Source: CAXBMB01 sp963976695 (GTDB lineage Bacteria > Pseudomonadota > Alphaproteobacteria > Kiloniellales > DSM-21159). Taken from it: a stretch of 38,264 nucleotides of DNA. The notes under the pieces were generated by a model that was not told the origin of the DNA, did not search any database, and saw only the letters and a program-made list of their open reading frames with translations. Of the stretch, positions 15,710-23,698 are shown one piece after another. Positions within the stretch are counted from its first letter, which is position 1. The number at the start of each line of letters is the position of its first letter. Both the position numbers and the translations under genes were made by a program. The DNA lies in assembly GCA_963976695.1 (NCBI GenBank), contig CAXBMB010000035.1:1-38264 (forward strand). The letters run 5' to 3'.

Positions 15710-16096
15710 CTTCGCGCGGGCGGGAACCGGTTTTGGTGAGAATTAGCCAGCAAAATAAGTCGGTTACCGCTGATCCGACCGGCGAGCGCGGTGGCCGATT
15801 CGACGGCAGCGGCGGCGGCGGCCGGCGTGATCGCGGGACGCCGGGCCGACAGCCGGATAAACCGCAGTGAATTCGGCTTGCAGGGCTGGCTCTTGGCCGG
15901 TGTTTCCGCCACAATGGCGTGCGATCGACCAAGGAAGAAGCGCTTAGCGCTTTGACTCTGTCGTGTGTCACCCTCTAGCAGGTTGATAAGAGGTGGATTT
16001 GCGGTTCAAACGGGGCACGTCGTGACTCCATTTAAGCCGATCCGACTCTCGCGCTACAATTCCTAGGATTCGTTTTCGAACGGTGAAAAGACCAAC
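15710..16096 (+). other. recF-gyrB intergenic region
   Basis: This 387-bp gap holds the gyrB promoter region. It contains the palindrome AAGCGC-TTA-GCGCTT (15938-15952), a TTGACT (15952-15957), GANTC sites at 15954, 16024, 16044 and 16067, and a TACAAT -10 candidate at 16055-16060. The first 200 bp are GC-rich with no credible gene. Confidence 0.5.
16032..16060 (+). promoter_or_regulatory. Candidate gyrB promoter
   Basis: TTAAGC (16032-16037), 17 bp, and TACAAT (16055-16060) lie 37 bp before the gyrB ATG. The -10 is good and the -35 poor. A GANTC site (16044-16048) falls in the spacer and another (16067-16071) at the expected transcription start, so adenine methylation could influence it. 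A second candidate is TTGACT at 15952 with a weak TAGCAG. Confidence 0.45.
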
Positions 16097-18562
16097 ATGA
16101 GCGATAGCAATATGCCAAATGAGCCCCAGACCGCTGACTCACTGACGGCCACCGCCGCTGACGACTACAGCGCGGAGTCAATCAAGGTGCTGCGTGGTTT
16201 GGAAGCTGTGCGCAAGCGTCCCGGCATGTACATCGGCGACACCGATGACGGGTCTGGTTTGCACCACATGATCTACGAGGTGGTGGACAACGCCATCGAC
16301 GAAGCCTTGGCGGGCTATTGCGATACGGCCTACATCTCGCTCAACGGCGACGGCTCGGCCACCATTCGGGACAATGGGCGCGGCATCCCGGTTGACATCC
16401 ACCAGGAAGAGGGGGTGTCGGCGGCGGAAGTGATCATGACCCAGCTGCACGCCGGCGGGAAGTTCGACCAGAATTCCTACAAGGTGTCCGGCGGTCTGCA
16501 CGGTGTGGGCGTGTCGGTGGTCAATGCGCTCAGCGAGTGGTTGGAACTGCGGGTCTGGCGCAACGGCAAAGAATATTTCATGCGGTTCCGCGACGGCGAC
16601 GCCGAAAGTCCCCTGGTGGTGGTGGGCGACGCCGACGGCAAGACCGGAACGGAGATCACCTTCCTGGCGTCGAAAAAGACCTTCACCATGTTGGAGTACG
16701 ATTTCCCCACCCTGGAGCACCGGCTGCGTGAACTGGCCTTCTTGAATTCGGGCGTGACGATTTCCCTGAACGACAACCGCAAGCCGGAGCCGGAATCGGT
16801 TATCCTCAAGTACGACGGCGGCGTCGAAGCCTTCGTTCACTATCTGGACCGCAACAAGACGGCCATTATGGAGCCGCCGATCATGATTACCGGCGAACGC
16901 GACGGCATCACGGTGGAGCTGGCCCTGCAGTGGACGGAAAGCTATCACGAGACCGTTCTCTGCTTTACCAACAACATTCCCCAACGCGACGGCGGGGCGC
17001 ATTTGGCGGGCTTTCGCGCGGCTCTGACCCGACAGGTCAATGGCTATGCGCAAAGCTCCGGCTTGCTGAAGAAGGAAAAGGTTTCGCTCAGCGGCGATGA
17101 CTGCCGTGAAGGGCTGACCTGCGTTTTGTCGGTCAAGGTGCCGGACCCGAAATTCTCAAGCCAGACCAAGGACAAACTGGTTTCCTCCGAGGTGCGCCCG
17201 GTGGTGGAGAACATCGTCAGCGACCGCCTGCAGCAGTACTTCGAAGAACATCCCACCGAGGCCCGTCAGGTGGTCGGCAAGGTGGTCGAAGCCGCCTTGG
17301 CCCGCGAGGCGGCCCGCAAGGCGCGGGAACTGACCCGACGAAAATCCGTGCTGGATGTGGCGTCGCTTCCGGGCAAGCTGGCCGATTGTCAAGAGCGCGA
17401 CCCGGCCAAGTGTGAGCTGTTCCTGGTGGAGGGTGATTCCGCCGGTGGCTCGGCCAAGCAGGGCCGGGACCGGAAAAACCAGGCGATCCTGCCCCTGCGC
17501 GGGAAAATCCTCAACGTCGAACGGGCCCGCTTCGACAAGATGCTGTCGAGTCAGGAAATCGGCACCTTGATTACCGCGCTCGGGACCGGCATTGGGCCCG
17601 AGGAGTTCAATCTGGCGAAACTGCGCTACCACAAGATCATCATCATGACCGACGCCGATGTGGACGGATCGCACATTCGCACGCTGCTGCTGACGTTCTT
17701 TTTCCGGCAAATGCGGCAACTGGTCGATGGCGGGCATCTTTATATCGCCCAGCCGCCGCTCTACCGGGCGAAGAAGGATAGCCGCGACCAGTACCTCAAG
17801 GACGACCGGGAGATGGAGGAATATCTCATCGGCACCGCCGTCAAGGAAGCGGTTCTGACCACCGGAGAGGGGGTGCAGTCCATCGGCGAAGACCTGGCGC
17901 AGCAAATTCGCCTGGCCGTCCAGGCCAAGCACCTGATGGAACCTTTGGTGAACAAGGTCGGCTCGTGGGATGTGGTCGAGCAGTCGGCCATTGTCGGGGC
18001 CTTGGGCGCCGACCTGCTGAACGATTCGGCGCGCGCCGGGGCGGCGGCCGCCATGATCGCGACGCGTCTTGATCTGATCGCCGCCGAATATGAAAAGGGC
18101 TGGCAGGGCGTGGCCGATCCGGACGGCGGAATGCTGTTCACCCGCACCCTGCGCGGCGTGACGGAGCGCCGCCGGGTTGACCCGGCGCTGATCGGCTCGA
18201 CCGAGGCCCACCGGCTGGACAGCCTGGCGCCAGCGCTGCGGGAGAGCTACGACCTGCCCGGCCGATTAATCGGCAAGGATCGAGAAGCCGCCATCAACGG
18301 CCCGGTGTCCTTGGCTGAAATCGCCATCGCCTGGGGCCGCAAGGGGATCGCGCTTTCCCGCTATAAGGGGCTGGGTGAAATGAACCCGGACCAGCTTTGG
18401 GAGACCACTCTGGACCCCAATGCGCGCACCCTGATGCAAGTCAAGGTCGCGCAGGCGGAAGAGGCGGGGGATATTTTTGAAACCCTGATGGGGGAACTGG
18501 TGGAGCCGCGCCGCGATTTCATTCAAGCCAATGCGCTCCAGGTTTCCAACCTCGACGTGTGA
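16097..18562 (+). CDS. gyrB: DNA gyrase subunit B
   Basis: ATPase subunit of DNA gyrase, which introduces negative supercoils together with GyrA. The 821 residues include the GHKL ATPase (IYEVVDNAIDEALAG; RDNGRGIPVD; SGGLHGVGVSVVNALS), the transducer with QTK in KFSSQTKDKL, and the TOPRIM domain with Glu445 in EGDSAGGSAKQGRDR and DADVDGSHIRTLL. The C-terminal RYKGLGEMNPDQLWETT is the tail signature. An extra segment of about 150 residues near 580-730 (IGEDLAQQIRLAV to RLDSLAPALRESYDL) lies within the TOPRIM/tail region, as in other Gram-negative GyrB. The start has only a weak ribosome site, but the N-terminus aligns with the family. Two GANTC sites lie within its first 30 codons. Confidence 0.98.
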   Translation: MSDSNMPNEPQTADSLTATAADDYSAESIKVLRGLEAVRKRPGMYIGDTDDGSGLHHMIYEVVDNAIDEALAGYCDTAYISLNGDGSATIRDNGRGIPVDIHQEEGVSAAEVIMTQLHAGGKFDQNSYKVSGGLHGVGVSVVNALSEWLELRVWRNGKEYFMRFRDGDAESPLVVVGDADGKTGTEITFLASKKTFTMLEYDFPTLEHRLRELAFLNSGVTISLNDNRKPEPESVILKYDGGVEAFVHYLDRNKTAIMEPPIMITGERDGITVELALQWTESYHETVLCFTNNIPQRDGGAHLAGFRAALTRQVNGYAQSSGLLKKEKVSLSGDDCREGLTCVLSVKVPDPKFSSQTKDKLVSSEVRPVVENIVSDRLQQYFEEHPTEARQVVGKVVEAALAREAARKARELTRRKSVLDVASLPGKLADCQERDPAKCELFLVEGDSAGGSAKQGRDRKNQAILPLRGKILNVERARFDKMLSSQEIGTLITALGTGIGPEEFNLAKLRYHKIIIMTDADVDGSHIRTLLLTFFFRQMRQLVDGGHLYIAQPPLYRAKKDSRDQYLKDDREMEEYLIGTAVKEAVLTTGEGVQSIGEDLAQQIRLAVQAKHLMEPLVNKVGSWDVVEQSAIVGALGADLLNDSARAGAAAAMIATRLDLIAAEYEKGWQGVADPDGGMLFTRTLRGVTERRRVDPALIGSTEAHRLDSLAPALRESYDLPGRLIGKDREAAINGPVSLAEIAIAWGRKGIALSRYKGLGEMNPDQLWETTLDPNARTLMQVKVAQAEEAGDIFETLMGELVEPRRDFIQANALQVSNLDV

Positions 18563-18879
18563 AGCGCGGCGACGCGAGGGGGATTTTACCATAAATTTGA
18601 AGGAATTCATTAACCTTCCGCACCTATGATAATCTACATTCCAGGTAGAAGAGTGATATCTGGTGGGGAACACAGCGCGCCAACCTGTGACGCGCCGTTC
18701 GCTCGACGGGAGAGCTCCTGTGGTGATTGCAGAGGGTGGGCGGTGAGCGCTTTTCTTTATTCAGCCGGGTTTGATCGATTGGCCTTTTTTGATCGCCGCT
18801 TCCTTTTTGATGGGACTGGTCGGCGCGCGCGCGCCTGTGGGATCTGGTCCTTGGAACGCCGGCGGTCGGGGGTGCGATC
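18563..18879 (+). other. gyrB to histidine-kinase intergenic region
   Basis: This 317-bp gap has an AT-rich beginning with a GAAGG/CCTTC inverted repeat (10-nt loop) and a single TTAACC half-site near 18610. No clear terminator follows gyrB and no convincing promoter was seen. A small open frame (18626-18883) overlaps the kinase start and lacks any recognisable feature, so it is not called. Confidence 0.45.
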
Positions 18880-20880
18880 ATGAGGGCGCAGGACCTGCTG
18901 TCGGATTTCCTCGACCAGCCGGGCATGCACCTGGCGCCGCGCAACTCCGACGATGATTCGGCGCTGCTCACCCTTGATGCGGACAATGGCAGAATCCTGA
19001 CGCTGAATGATCGGGCCTGCGCACTCCTGGCCTATCGGCGGGAACAGTTGCTGGGGCAGGCCTTTTCCGTGCTGTTTTCCGATGATAGGCAAGCCGCCGC
19101 CTGGGATCTTCCCAACACCGCGCGCAAGTTGCGGTTGCGGATGGGCAACGGTCAGCGAAAGTGGTTTCGGGCCGAACAGGGCTTTCTCGACCTACCACAG
19201 CGCCAGTCCGACGGCAGCTATCAAACCGGCAGGGTGATCCTGGTATTGCTGCGCCGGCGCTATGAGGATGAGCGGGTTGCCGAACTGCTGCGCATCGCCT
19301 TTGATTCCTGGCCAGAAGCGCTGGTGCTGTACGACGAAGACGACTGCCTGCTGTTTTTCAACCGGGCCTACGTTGACTTTTTTCCCTATATGCCAAGCTT
19401 TGATGAGTTGAAGGGGAAGCATTTTTTTGAGGTCATCGAATACTCGATGCGCACCCCTGGCGTGGTTGTCGACCCCCTGGCCATCACCGCGCCGGACGAC
19501 TACCGGCAAAAGCGATTGAATCGCCTGCACTACCCGGCGCCCGAGCCCTTTGAGCAATATACCGCCGGGCAGTGGCACCTGATTTCGGAACGGCGGGTTC
19601 CCGGGGTTGGATTTGTCTCGCTGCGTCGAAACATCAGCGCCACCAAGAAAATGGAAGTCGAACTGCGCGAACGGGAATCGCTTTTCCGGGTGCTGGCGGA
19701 AACGGCCCCCTTTGCCCTGAGCATGGCGCGGCTGCGCGATGAGAAAATCGTCTTCGCCAATCAGCGGCTGGGGCAAATCCTGCGGCGCGACCCGCGGGCC
19801 TTGAAGAACACCAGCGGCAGCGAATTTTACGTCGACGTGCAACAGCGCCGCGACCTGACCGAGCGGGCGCGCGACCAGGGCATCTTCCGCGACGAGGAGC
19901 TGGAGATGATCGACAGCGACGGCCGCCGGTTTTGGGCGCTGCTTTCCGGCTCGACGGTCAACTACCAGGGTGAGGAAGTGCTGCTGCTGGGCATGAACGA
20001 TATTTCCCACCGCAAGGCCCAGGAAGAGGATTTGGCCGCCGCCAATCACCAGTTGGAGGAATTGGCCGAGGGCCTGCGGGAGGCCCGCAACGAAGCCATC
20101 GCCGCCAAGGGGCGTTCGGAAGAGGCCAACCGCACAAAGAGCATGTTCCTGGCCATGATGAGCCATGAGCTTCGAACGCCGCTCAATGCCGTACTGGGCT
20201 TTTCCGAGGTCATGCGGCGCGAGCTTTTTGGCGATCTGGGGTCGGATCGCTATCGCGACTACGTCGGGCATATCCATGACAGCGGCTCCCACTTGCTGTC
20301 GATCATCAACGACATTCTCGACATTTCCAAGATCGAAGCCGGCAAGATGGAGATCCATCCGAAGTGGGTGCGCGCCGATGCCATGGTGCGGGTCTGTATC
20401 GCCCTGGTCGCCGGCCTGGCCGAGGAACAGGGAATTCGCCTGGTGGTCTCCGAGATGGAGACGGATCTACAGCTCTTCGCCGACGAAAGAGCGTTGAAGC
20501 AGATTCTGTTCAATCTGCTGTCCAACGCCTGCAAGTTCACCCCGCGCAACGGCGAAGTGCGGCTTGGGTTTGAGCCGGACCCGCTCGGACAGCCCGGTGA
20601 TGTCAAGGTGACGGTCCGCGATAATGGCGTTGGGATGAGCGAGGACCAGTTGATGGTCGCCATGCAGGCTTTCAAGCAGGTCAGCGATGGCGCCCGACCG
20701 CGCGAAGGCACCGGGCTGGGCTTGCCCCTGGTCGAGGGGTTGATGGCGATTCACGCCGGGCGGATGACAATTTCCAGCGTCCCCAAGAAAGGGACCTGCG
20801 TGGCGCTGTTTTTCCCGGCTGGCAAGACCCCGCCACCGCCACAGGCTCGCTCCGGCCAGGTCGAAAGGGATGGCCAATAG
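18880..20880 (+). CDS. Soluble PAS-domain sensor histidine kinase
   Basis: A 666-residue hybrid-free histidine kinase with no membrane segment, hence cytoplasmic. Three PAS-like domains are seen (about residues 28-115, 133-245 and 262-385; the second starts IAFDSWPEALVLYDEDD, the third SLFRVLAETAPFALSM), then a coiled coil (about 386-420, rich in Ala/Glu). The phospho-acceptor is His429 in MSHELRTPLNAVLGFSEVM. The ATP-binding N box LFNLLSNACKF, G1 DNGVGM and G2 GTGLGL (from Gly610) are intact. The H-box matches the DivJ/PleC-type kinases of alphaproteobacteria, which act on DivK/PleD-like receivers. No response regulator is adjacent, so it is an orphan. The signal sensed is unknown. Confidence 0.93.
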   Translation: MRAQDLLSDFLDQPGMHLAPRNSDDDSALLTLDADNGRILTLNDRACALLAYRREQLLGQAFSVLFSDDRQAAAWDLPNTARKLRLRMGNGQRKWFRAEQGFLDLPQRQSDGSYQTGRVILVLLRRRYEDERVAELLRIAFDSWPEALVLYDEDDCLLFFNRAYVDFFPYMPSFDELKGKHFFEVIEYSMRTPGVVVDPLAITAPDDYRQKRLNRLHYPAPEPFEQYTAGQWHLISERRVPGVGFVSLRRNISATKKMEVELRERESLFRVLAETAPFALSMARLRDEKIVFANQRLGQILRRDPRALKNTSGSEFYVDVQQRRDLTERARDQGIFRDEELEMIDSDGRRFWALLSGSTVNYQGEEVLLLGMNDISHRKAQEEDLAAANHQLEELAEGLREARNEAIAAKGRSEEANRTKSMFLAMMSHELRTPLNAVLGFSEVMRRELFGDLGSDRYRDYVGHIHDSGSHLLSIINDILDISKIEAGKMEIHPKWVRADAMVRVCIALVAGLAEEQGIRLVVSEMETDLQLFADERALKQILFNLLSNACKFTPRNGEVRLGFEPDPLGQPGDVKVTVRDNGVGMSEDQLMVAMQAFKQVSDGARPREGTGLGLPLVEGLMAIHAGRMTISSVPKKGTCVALFFPAGKTPPPPQARSGQVERDGQ

Positions 20881-21492
20881 GCCGGCGCGGTGCCGGCCCA
20901 GACCTTGCCCCCTTGGCGGCGCCTTGTGTCCCGCGCTCTCTTTCCCCCTCCTGCCCCGCGTCGCTGGTTGTCGCGCTGGAGAGCGGCTGGAGTGAAGGCC
21001 AATTGATGTTGGAGCAGGATCAGCAACAGGAAGACACTTTAACGTCGCTGCCAAGCTGTCCAACAAAGCGGGACCACCGCACACCTTCTGGTATCACCCG
21101 CACTGGTATCACCCGCAGAAATCTTGACGTCCGGCCTTATCCCCCCTTATCCGGCGTGGTCCGAGATCTCCGCTAAGATCAACTGTCCCCTGACAGCGGT
21201 CATGGGGTCATAGTTTTGACATAGGAGCTTGTCATAAGCCGTGAGGTTGCGCCGGGGCGCGTCGCCTCTTTGTGTCATCCCGGTCTTGCGCCGGTCTTGT
21301 GCGCGCGGCGCAACTGAAGCAAGATTCTTCCCGGCCAACGTCCGCCCGACTGACCGAGCGGGAAGTTGGTCGTTTTTGCGCCGGTTCATCCTTGCGATGC
21401 CGCGTTCCTTTACTTTTCACGTCCGGCCCGATTGGCGATTGGATTTTCAGGTCCTAGGTCGCCAGGGTCGCGGCGCGCGCCGGAAAGTTGCT
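20881..21492 (+). other. Upstream region of the class A PBP gene
   Basis: About 610 bp between the kinase and the chosen PBP start. It contains a perfect 15-bp tandem duplication CTGGTATCACCCGCA (21088-21117), two CTTATCC copies (about 21136-21152), and a cluster of TGACA/TGTCA half-sites (CTGTC-CCCT-GACAG at 21183-21196; TGACA-N8-TGTCA at 21217-21234). An in-frame GTG at 21241 opens the PBP frame earlier, but the extra 84 codons look non-coding. No sure promoter was identified. Confidence 0.45.
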
Positions 21493-23592
21493 GTGGCCCA
21501 AAAGTCCGATCCGAAGAAATCTCCCTCCAAGCCGTCATCGCGCCGGTCATCGCCGGGCAAGAAATCGCCGGGTAGAAAAACCACGGCCAAAAAGCCAGCC
21601 GGTCGCGGCGCGGCGGCCCGGCCCAAACGCGCCTGGCCGCGACGGCTGGCAACCGGGCTGTTGGTGGTGATGATCTGGGCCGGCCTGGCGGTCGGCGGCC
21701 TGGTCGCCTACTACGCCTATGACCTACCCGACGTGAGCGCCCTCGCCGAGGAAACCCGACGCCCCTCGGTTCGATTGGAAAACCGGCAGGGCGGCGTCAT
21801 CGGCTCCTATGGGGACCTCTATGGCGACGCGTTGGCGTTGTCGGACATGCCGGGCTACTTGCCCCAGGCCTTTGTCGCGATCGAGGATCGCCGGTTCTTC
21901 GATCATCCGGGGCTGGATGTGATCGGCCTGGCGCGGGCGATGGTGGCCAATGTGCGGGCGGGACGGCTGGTCCAGGGCGGCTCGACCCTGTCGCAGCAGT
22001 TGGCCAAGAATCTTTTTCTGGGTCCGGAGCGCACCCTGCGCCGAAAGGTTCAGGAGCTGCTGCTTGCCTTCTGGCTGGAATACAAGCTGAGCAAGGAGCA
22101 GATTCTTTCGCTCTATCTCAATCGGGTTTACTTCGGCGCGGGGGCCTACGGCGTGGACGCCGCGGGGCAGCGCTTTTTCAACAAGTCGGCCCGGGATCTG
22201 GGTCTGTACGAAGCCGCCACGCTGGCCGGTCTGGTGAAAGCGCCGTCGCGCTACAACCCGGCCCGCTCCCCAGATCTGGCCGACAAGCGCGCCCAACTGG
22301 TGCTGACGGCGATGGCCGAACAGGGCTATATCTCGGTGGAAGAGGCGCAAAAGGCCAAGCAGGCGCGGCGCAAAGGCCGTCCCAGGCGGATCAGTTCCGG
22401 CCGCTATTTCGCCGATTGGACGCTCTCGCGTCTCAACGACTATTTTGGCCAGATCGAGGAAGACGTGGTGGTGGACACCACCCTGGATCCCTTTTTGCAG
22501 CAGTTGGCGGAGGCCGAGGCGGCGAAAATGATGGCCGGTCCGGCCAAGGCCGCCGGGGTCAGCCAGTTGGCGGTGGTGGTGATGGATCCCAATGGCGCGG
22601 TGCGCGCCCTGGTTGGCGGTCGCGCCTATGGCGCCAGCCAGTTCAACCGCGCGGTTCAGGCCCTGCGCCAGCCCGGCTCCTCGTTCAAGCTGTTTGTCTA
22701 TCTGGCGGCGCTGGAAGCCGGCATGAGCCCGGATGATCGCCTGGTGGACGAACCGGTGGTGGTGCAAACCCCGCAGGGGCCTTGGCGGCCGAATAATTTC
22801 GGCGGACGCTACTATGGGACGGTGTCGCTGCGCGAAGGCTTTGCCCGCTCGCTCAATTCCATCGCCGTGCAGCTCACCGAAAAGCTCGGCCCGCAGGCGG
22901 TGGCGGCGACCGCGCAGCGACTGGGCGTGACCTCGTCACTGCAGGCGGTGCCCAGCTTGGCGCTGGGGGCGGATGAAGTCACGCTGCTGGATATGACGTC
23001 GGCCTACGCGGTGCTGGCCAACGGCGGGCGGGCGGTTTGGCCCTACGCCATCGAGCAGGTGCGCGGGCGCGGCGGCCGCGTGCTGTTCAAGGCGCAATCG
23101 GCGCTGCCGGCGGTGGTGGTGCCGGCCCGGGCGCAGGCGGGAATGACCGAACTGCTGCGGGCCAATGTGGTCTGGGGCACGGGAAAGGCGGCAAATCCGG
23201 GCCGCCCGGCCGGCGGCAAGACCGGCACCAGCCAAGAGTCCCGCGACGCTTGGTTTATCGGCTACACCGCTGAACTGGTGATTGGCGTGTGGATGGGCAA
23301 CGACAACGGCGATCCGATGAAGGGGGTGACCGGCGGCGGGCTTCCGGCCAAGCTGTTCCGCGCCATCGCCACGGCCGGCCTGGCCGATCTGCCGCCGCGT
23401 CAACTGGCCTTGCCGGCGTCCGGCGGCGCCGACGACGGCAGCACCACCTGGGACGCCGCCGATCGGGCCGGAAGCGACCGGCCCGCCGCGGCGAACGGGA
23501 GCTTTCTCGAGCGCGTGCTGCGCAGTTTGACCAAGCCGGGAAAGACCGCGGACCCGGCCCAACGGCTGCCGGAAGCGGGCGGCGACCGTTAG
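21493..23592 (+). CDS. Class A penicillin-binding protein (PBP1-type)
   Basis: Bifunctional peptidoglycan synthase: glycosyltransferase plus DD-transpeptidase, anchored in the inner membrane. A Lys/Arg/Ser/Pro-rich cytoplasmic tail (residues 1-50) precedes one membrane segment (about 52-76, LATGLLVVMIWAGLAVGGL). The glycosyltransferase domain has Glu131 in AIEDRRFFDHPG and QGGSTLSQQLAKNLFL. The transpeptidase has the SxxK nucleophile Ser396 in GSSFK, SLNS and GGKTGTSQ with WFIGYTAELVIGVWMGND. GTG at 21493 has a GGAAAG ribosome site 6 nt upstream and gives the expected 699 residues. PBP1A and PBP1C-like members cannot be separated with certainty, so no gene symbol is given. It converges with the ggt gene. 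Confidence 0.94.
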   Translation: MAQKSDPKKSPSKPSSRRSSPGKKSPGRKTTAKKPAGRGAAARPKRAWPRRLATGLLVVMIWAGLAVGGLVAYYAYDLPDVSALAEETRRPSVRLENRQGGVIGSYGDLYGDALALSDMPGYLPQAFVAIEDRRFFDHPGLDVIGLARAMVANVRAGRLVQGGSTLSQQLAKNLFLGPERTLRRKVQELLLAFWLEYKLSKEQILSLYLNRVYFGAGAYGVDAAGQRFFNKSARDLGLYEAATLAGLVKAPSRYNPARSPDLADKRAQLVLTAMAEQGYISVEEAQKAKQARRKGRPRRISSGRYFADWTLSRLNDYFGQIEEDVVVDTTLDPFLQQLAEAEAAKMMAGPAKAAGVSQLAVVVMDPNGAVRALVGGRAYGASQFNRAVQALRQPGSSFKLFVYLAALEAGMSPDDRLVDEPVVVQTPQGPWRPNNFGGRYYGTVSLREGFARSLNSIAVQLTEKLGPQAVAATAQRLGVTSSLQAVPSLALGADEVTLLDMTSAYAVLANGGRAVWPYAIEQVRGRGGRVLFKAQSALPAVVVPARAQAGMTELLRANVVWGTGKAANPGRPAGGKTGTSQESRDAWFIGYTAELVIGVWMGNDNGDPMKGVTGGGLPAKLFRAIATAGLADLPPRQLALPASGGADDGSTTWDAADRAGSDRPAAANGSFLERVLRSLTKPGKTADPAQRLPEAGGDR

Positions 23593-23664
23593 CGCGCCTG
23601 ACGAAGACCGAAGCGCTTGGGCGGCGAACCGGTGGTGAAGCGCCCGCTAAGAGGCCGAACCGGC

Positions 23665-23697
23665 CAATAGGCCGATCCGACCAATAAGCGATCCGAC
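23665..23697. repeat. Degenerate tandem repeat between the PBP and ggt genes
   Basis: CAATAGGCCGATCCGAC (23665-23681) and CAATAAGCGATCCGAC (23682-23697) are adjacent copies that differ by one base and a one-base deletion. They occupy the 106-bp gap between the convergent genes. Confidence 0.65.
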
Positions 23698-23698
23698 T

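Noticed and set aside
18610..18615. TTAACC as a CtrA half-site before the kinase
   Set aside because: Single half-site without a partner at the required spacing.
18626..18883. 85-codon open frame before the histidine kinase
   Set aside because: No ribosome site or recognisable domain; it overlaps the kinase start.
21136..21152. Two CTTATCC copies as DnaA boxes
   Set aside because: Each matches only the first six or seven positions of a DnaA box (the CCCC or CGG continuation differs). They are more likely part of a local duplication.
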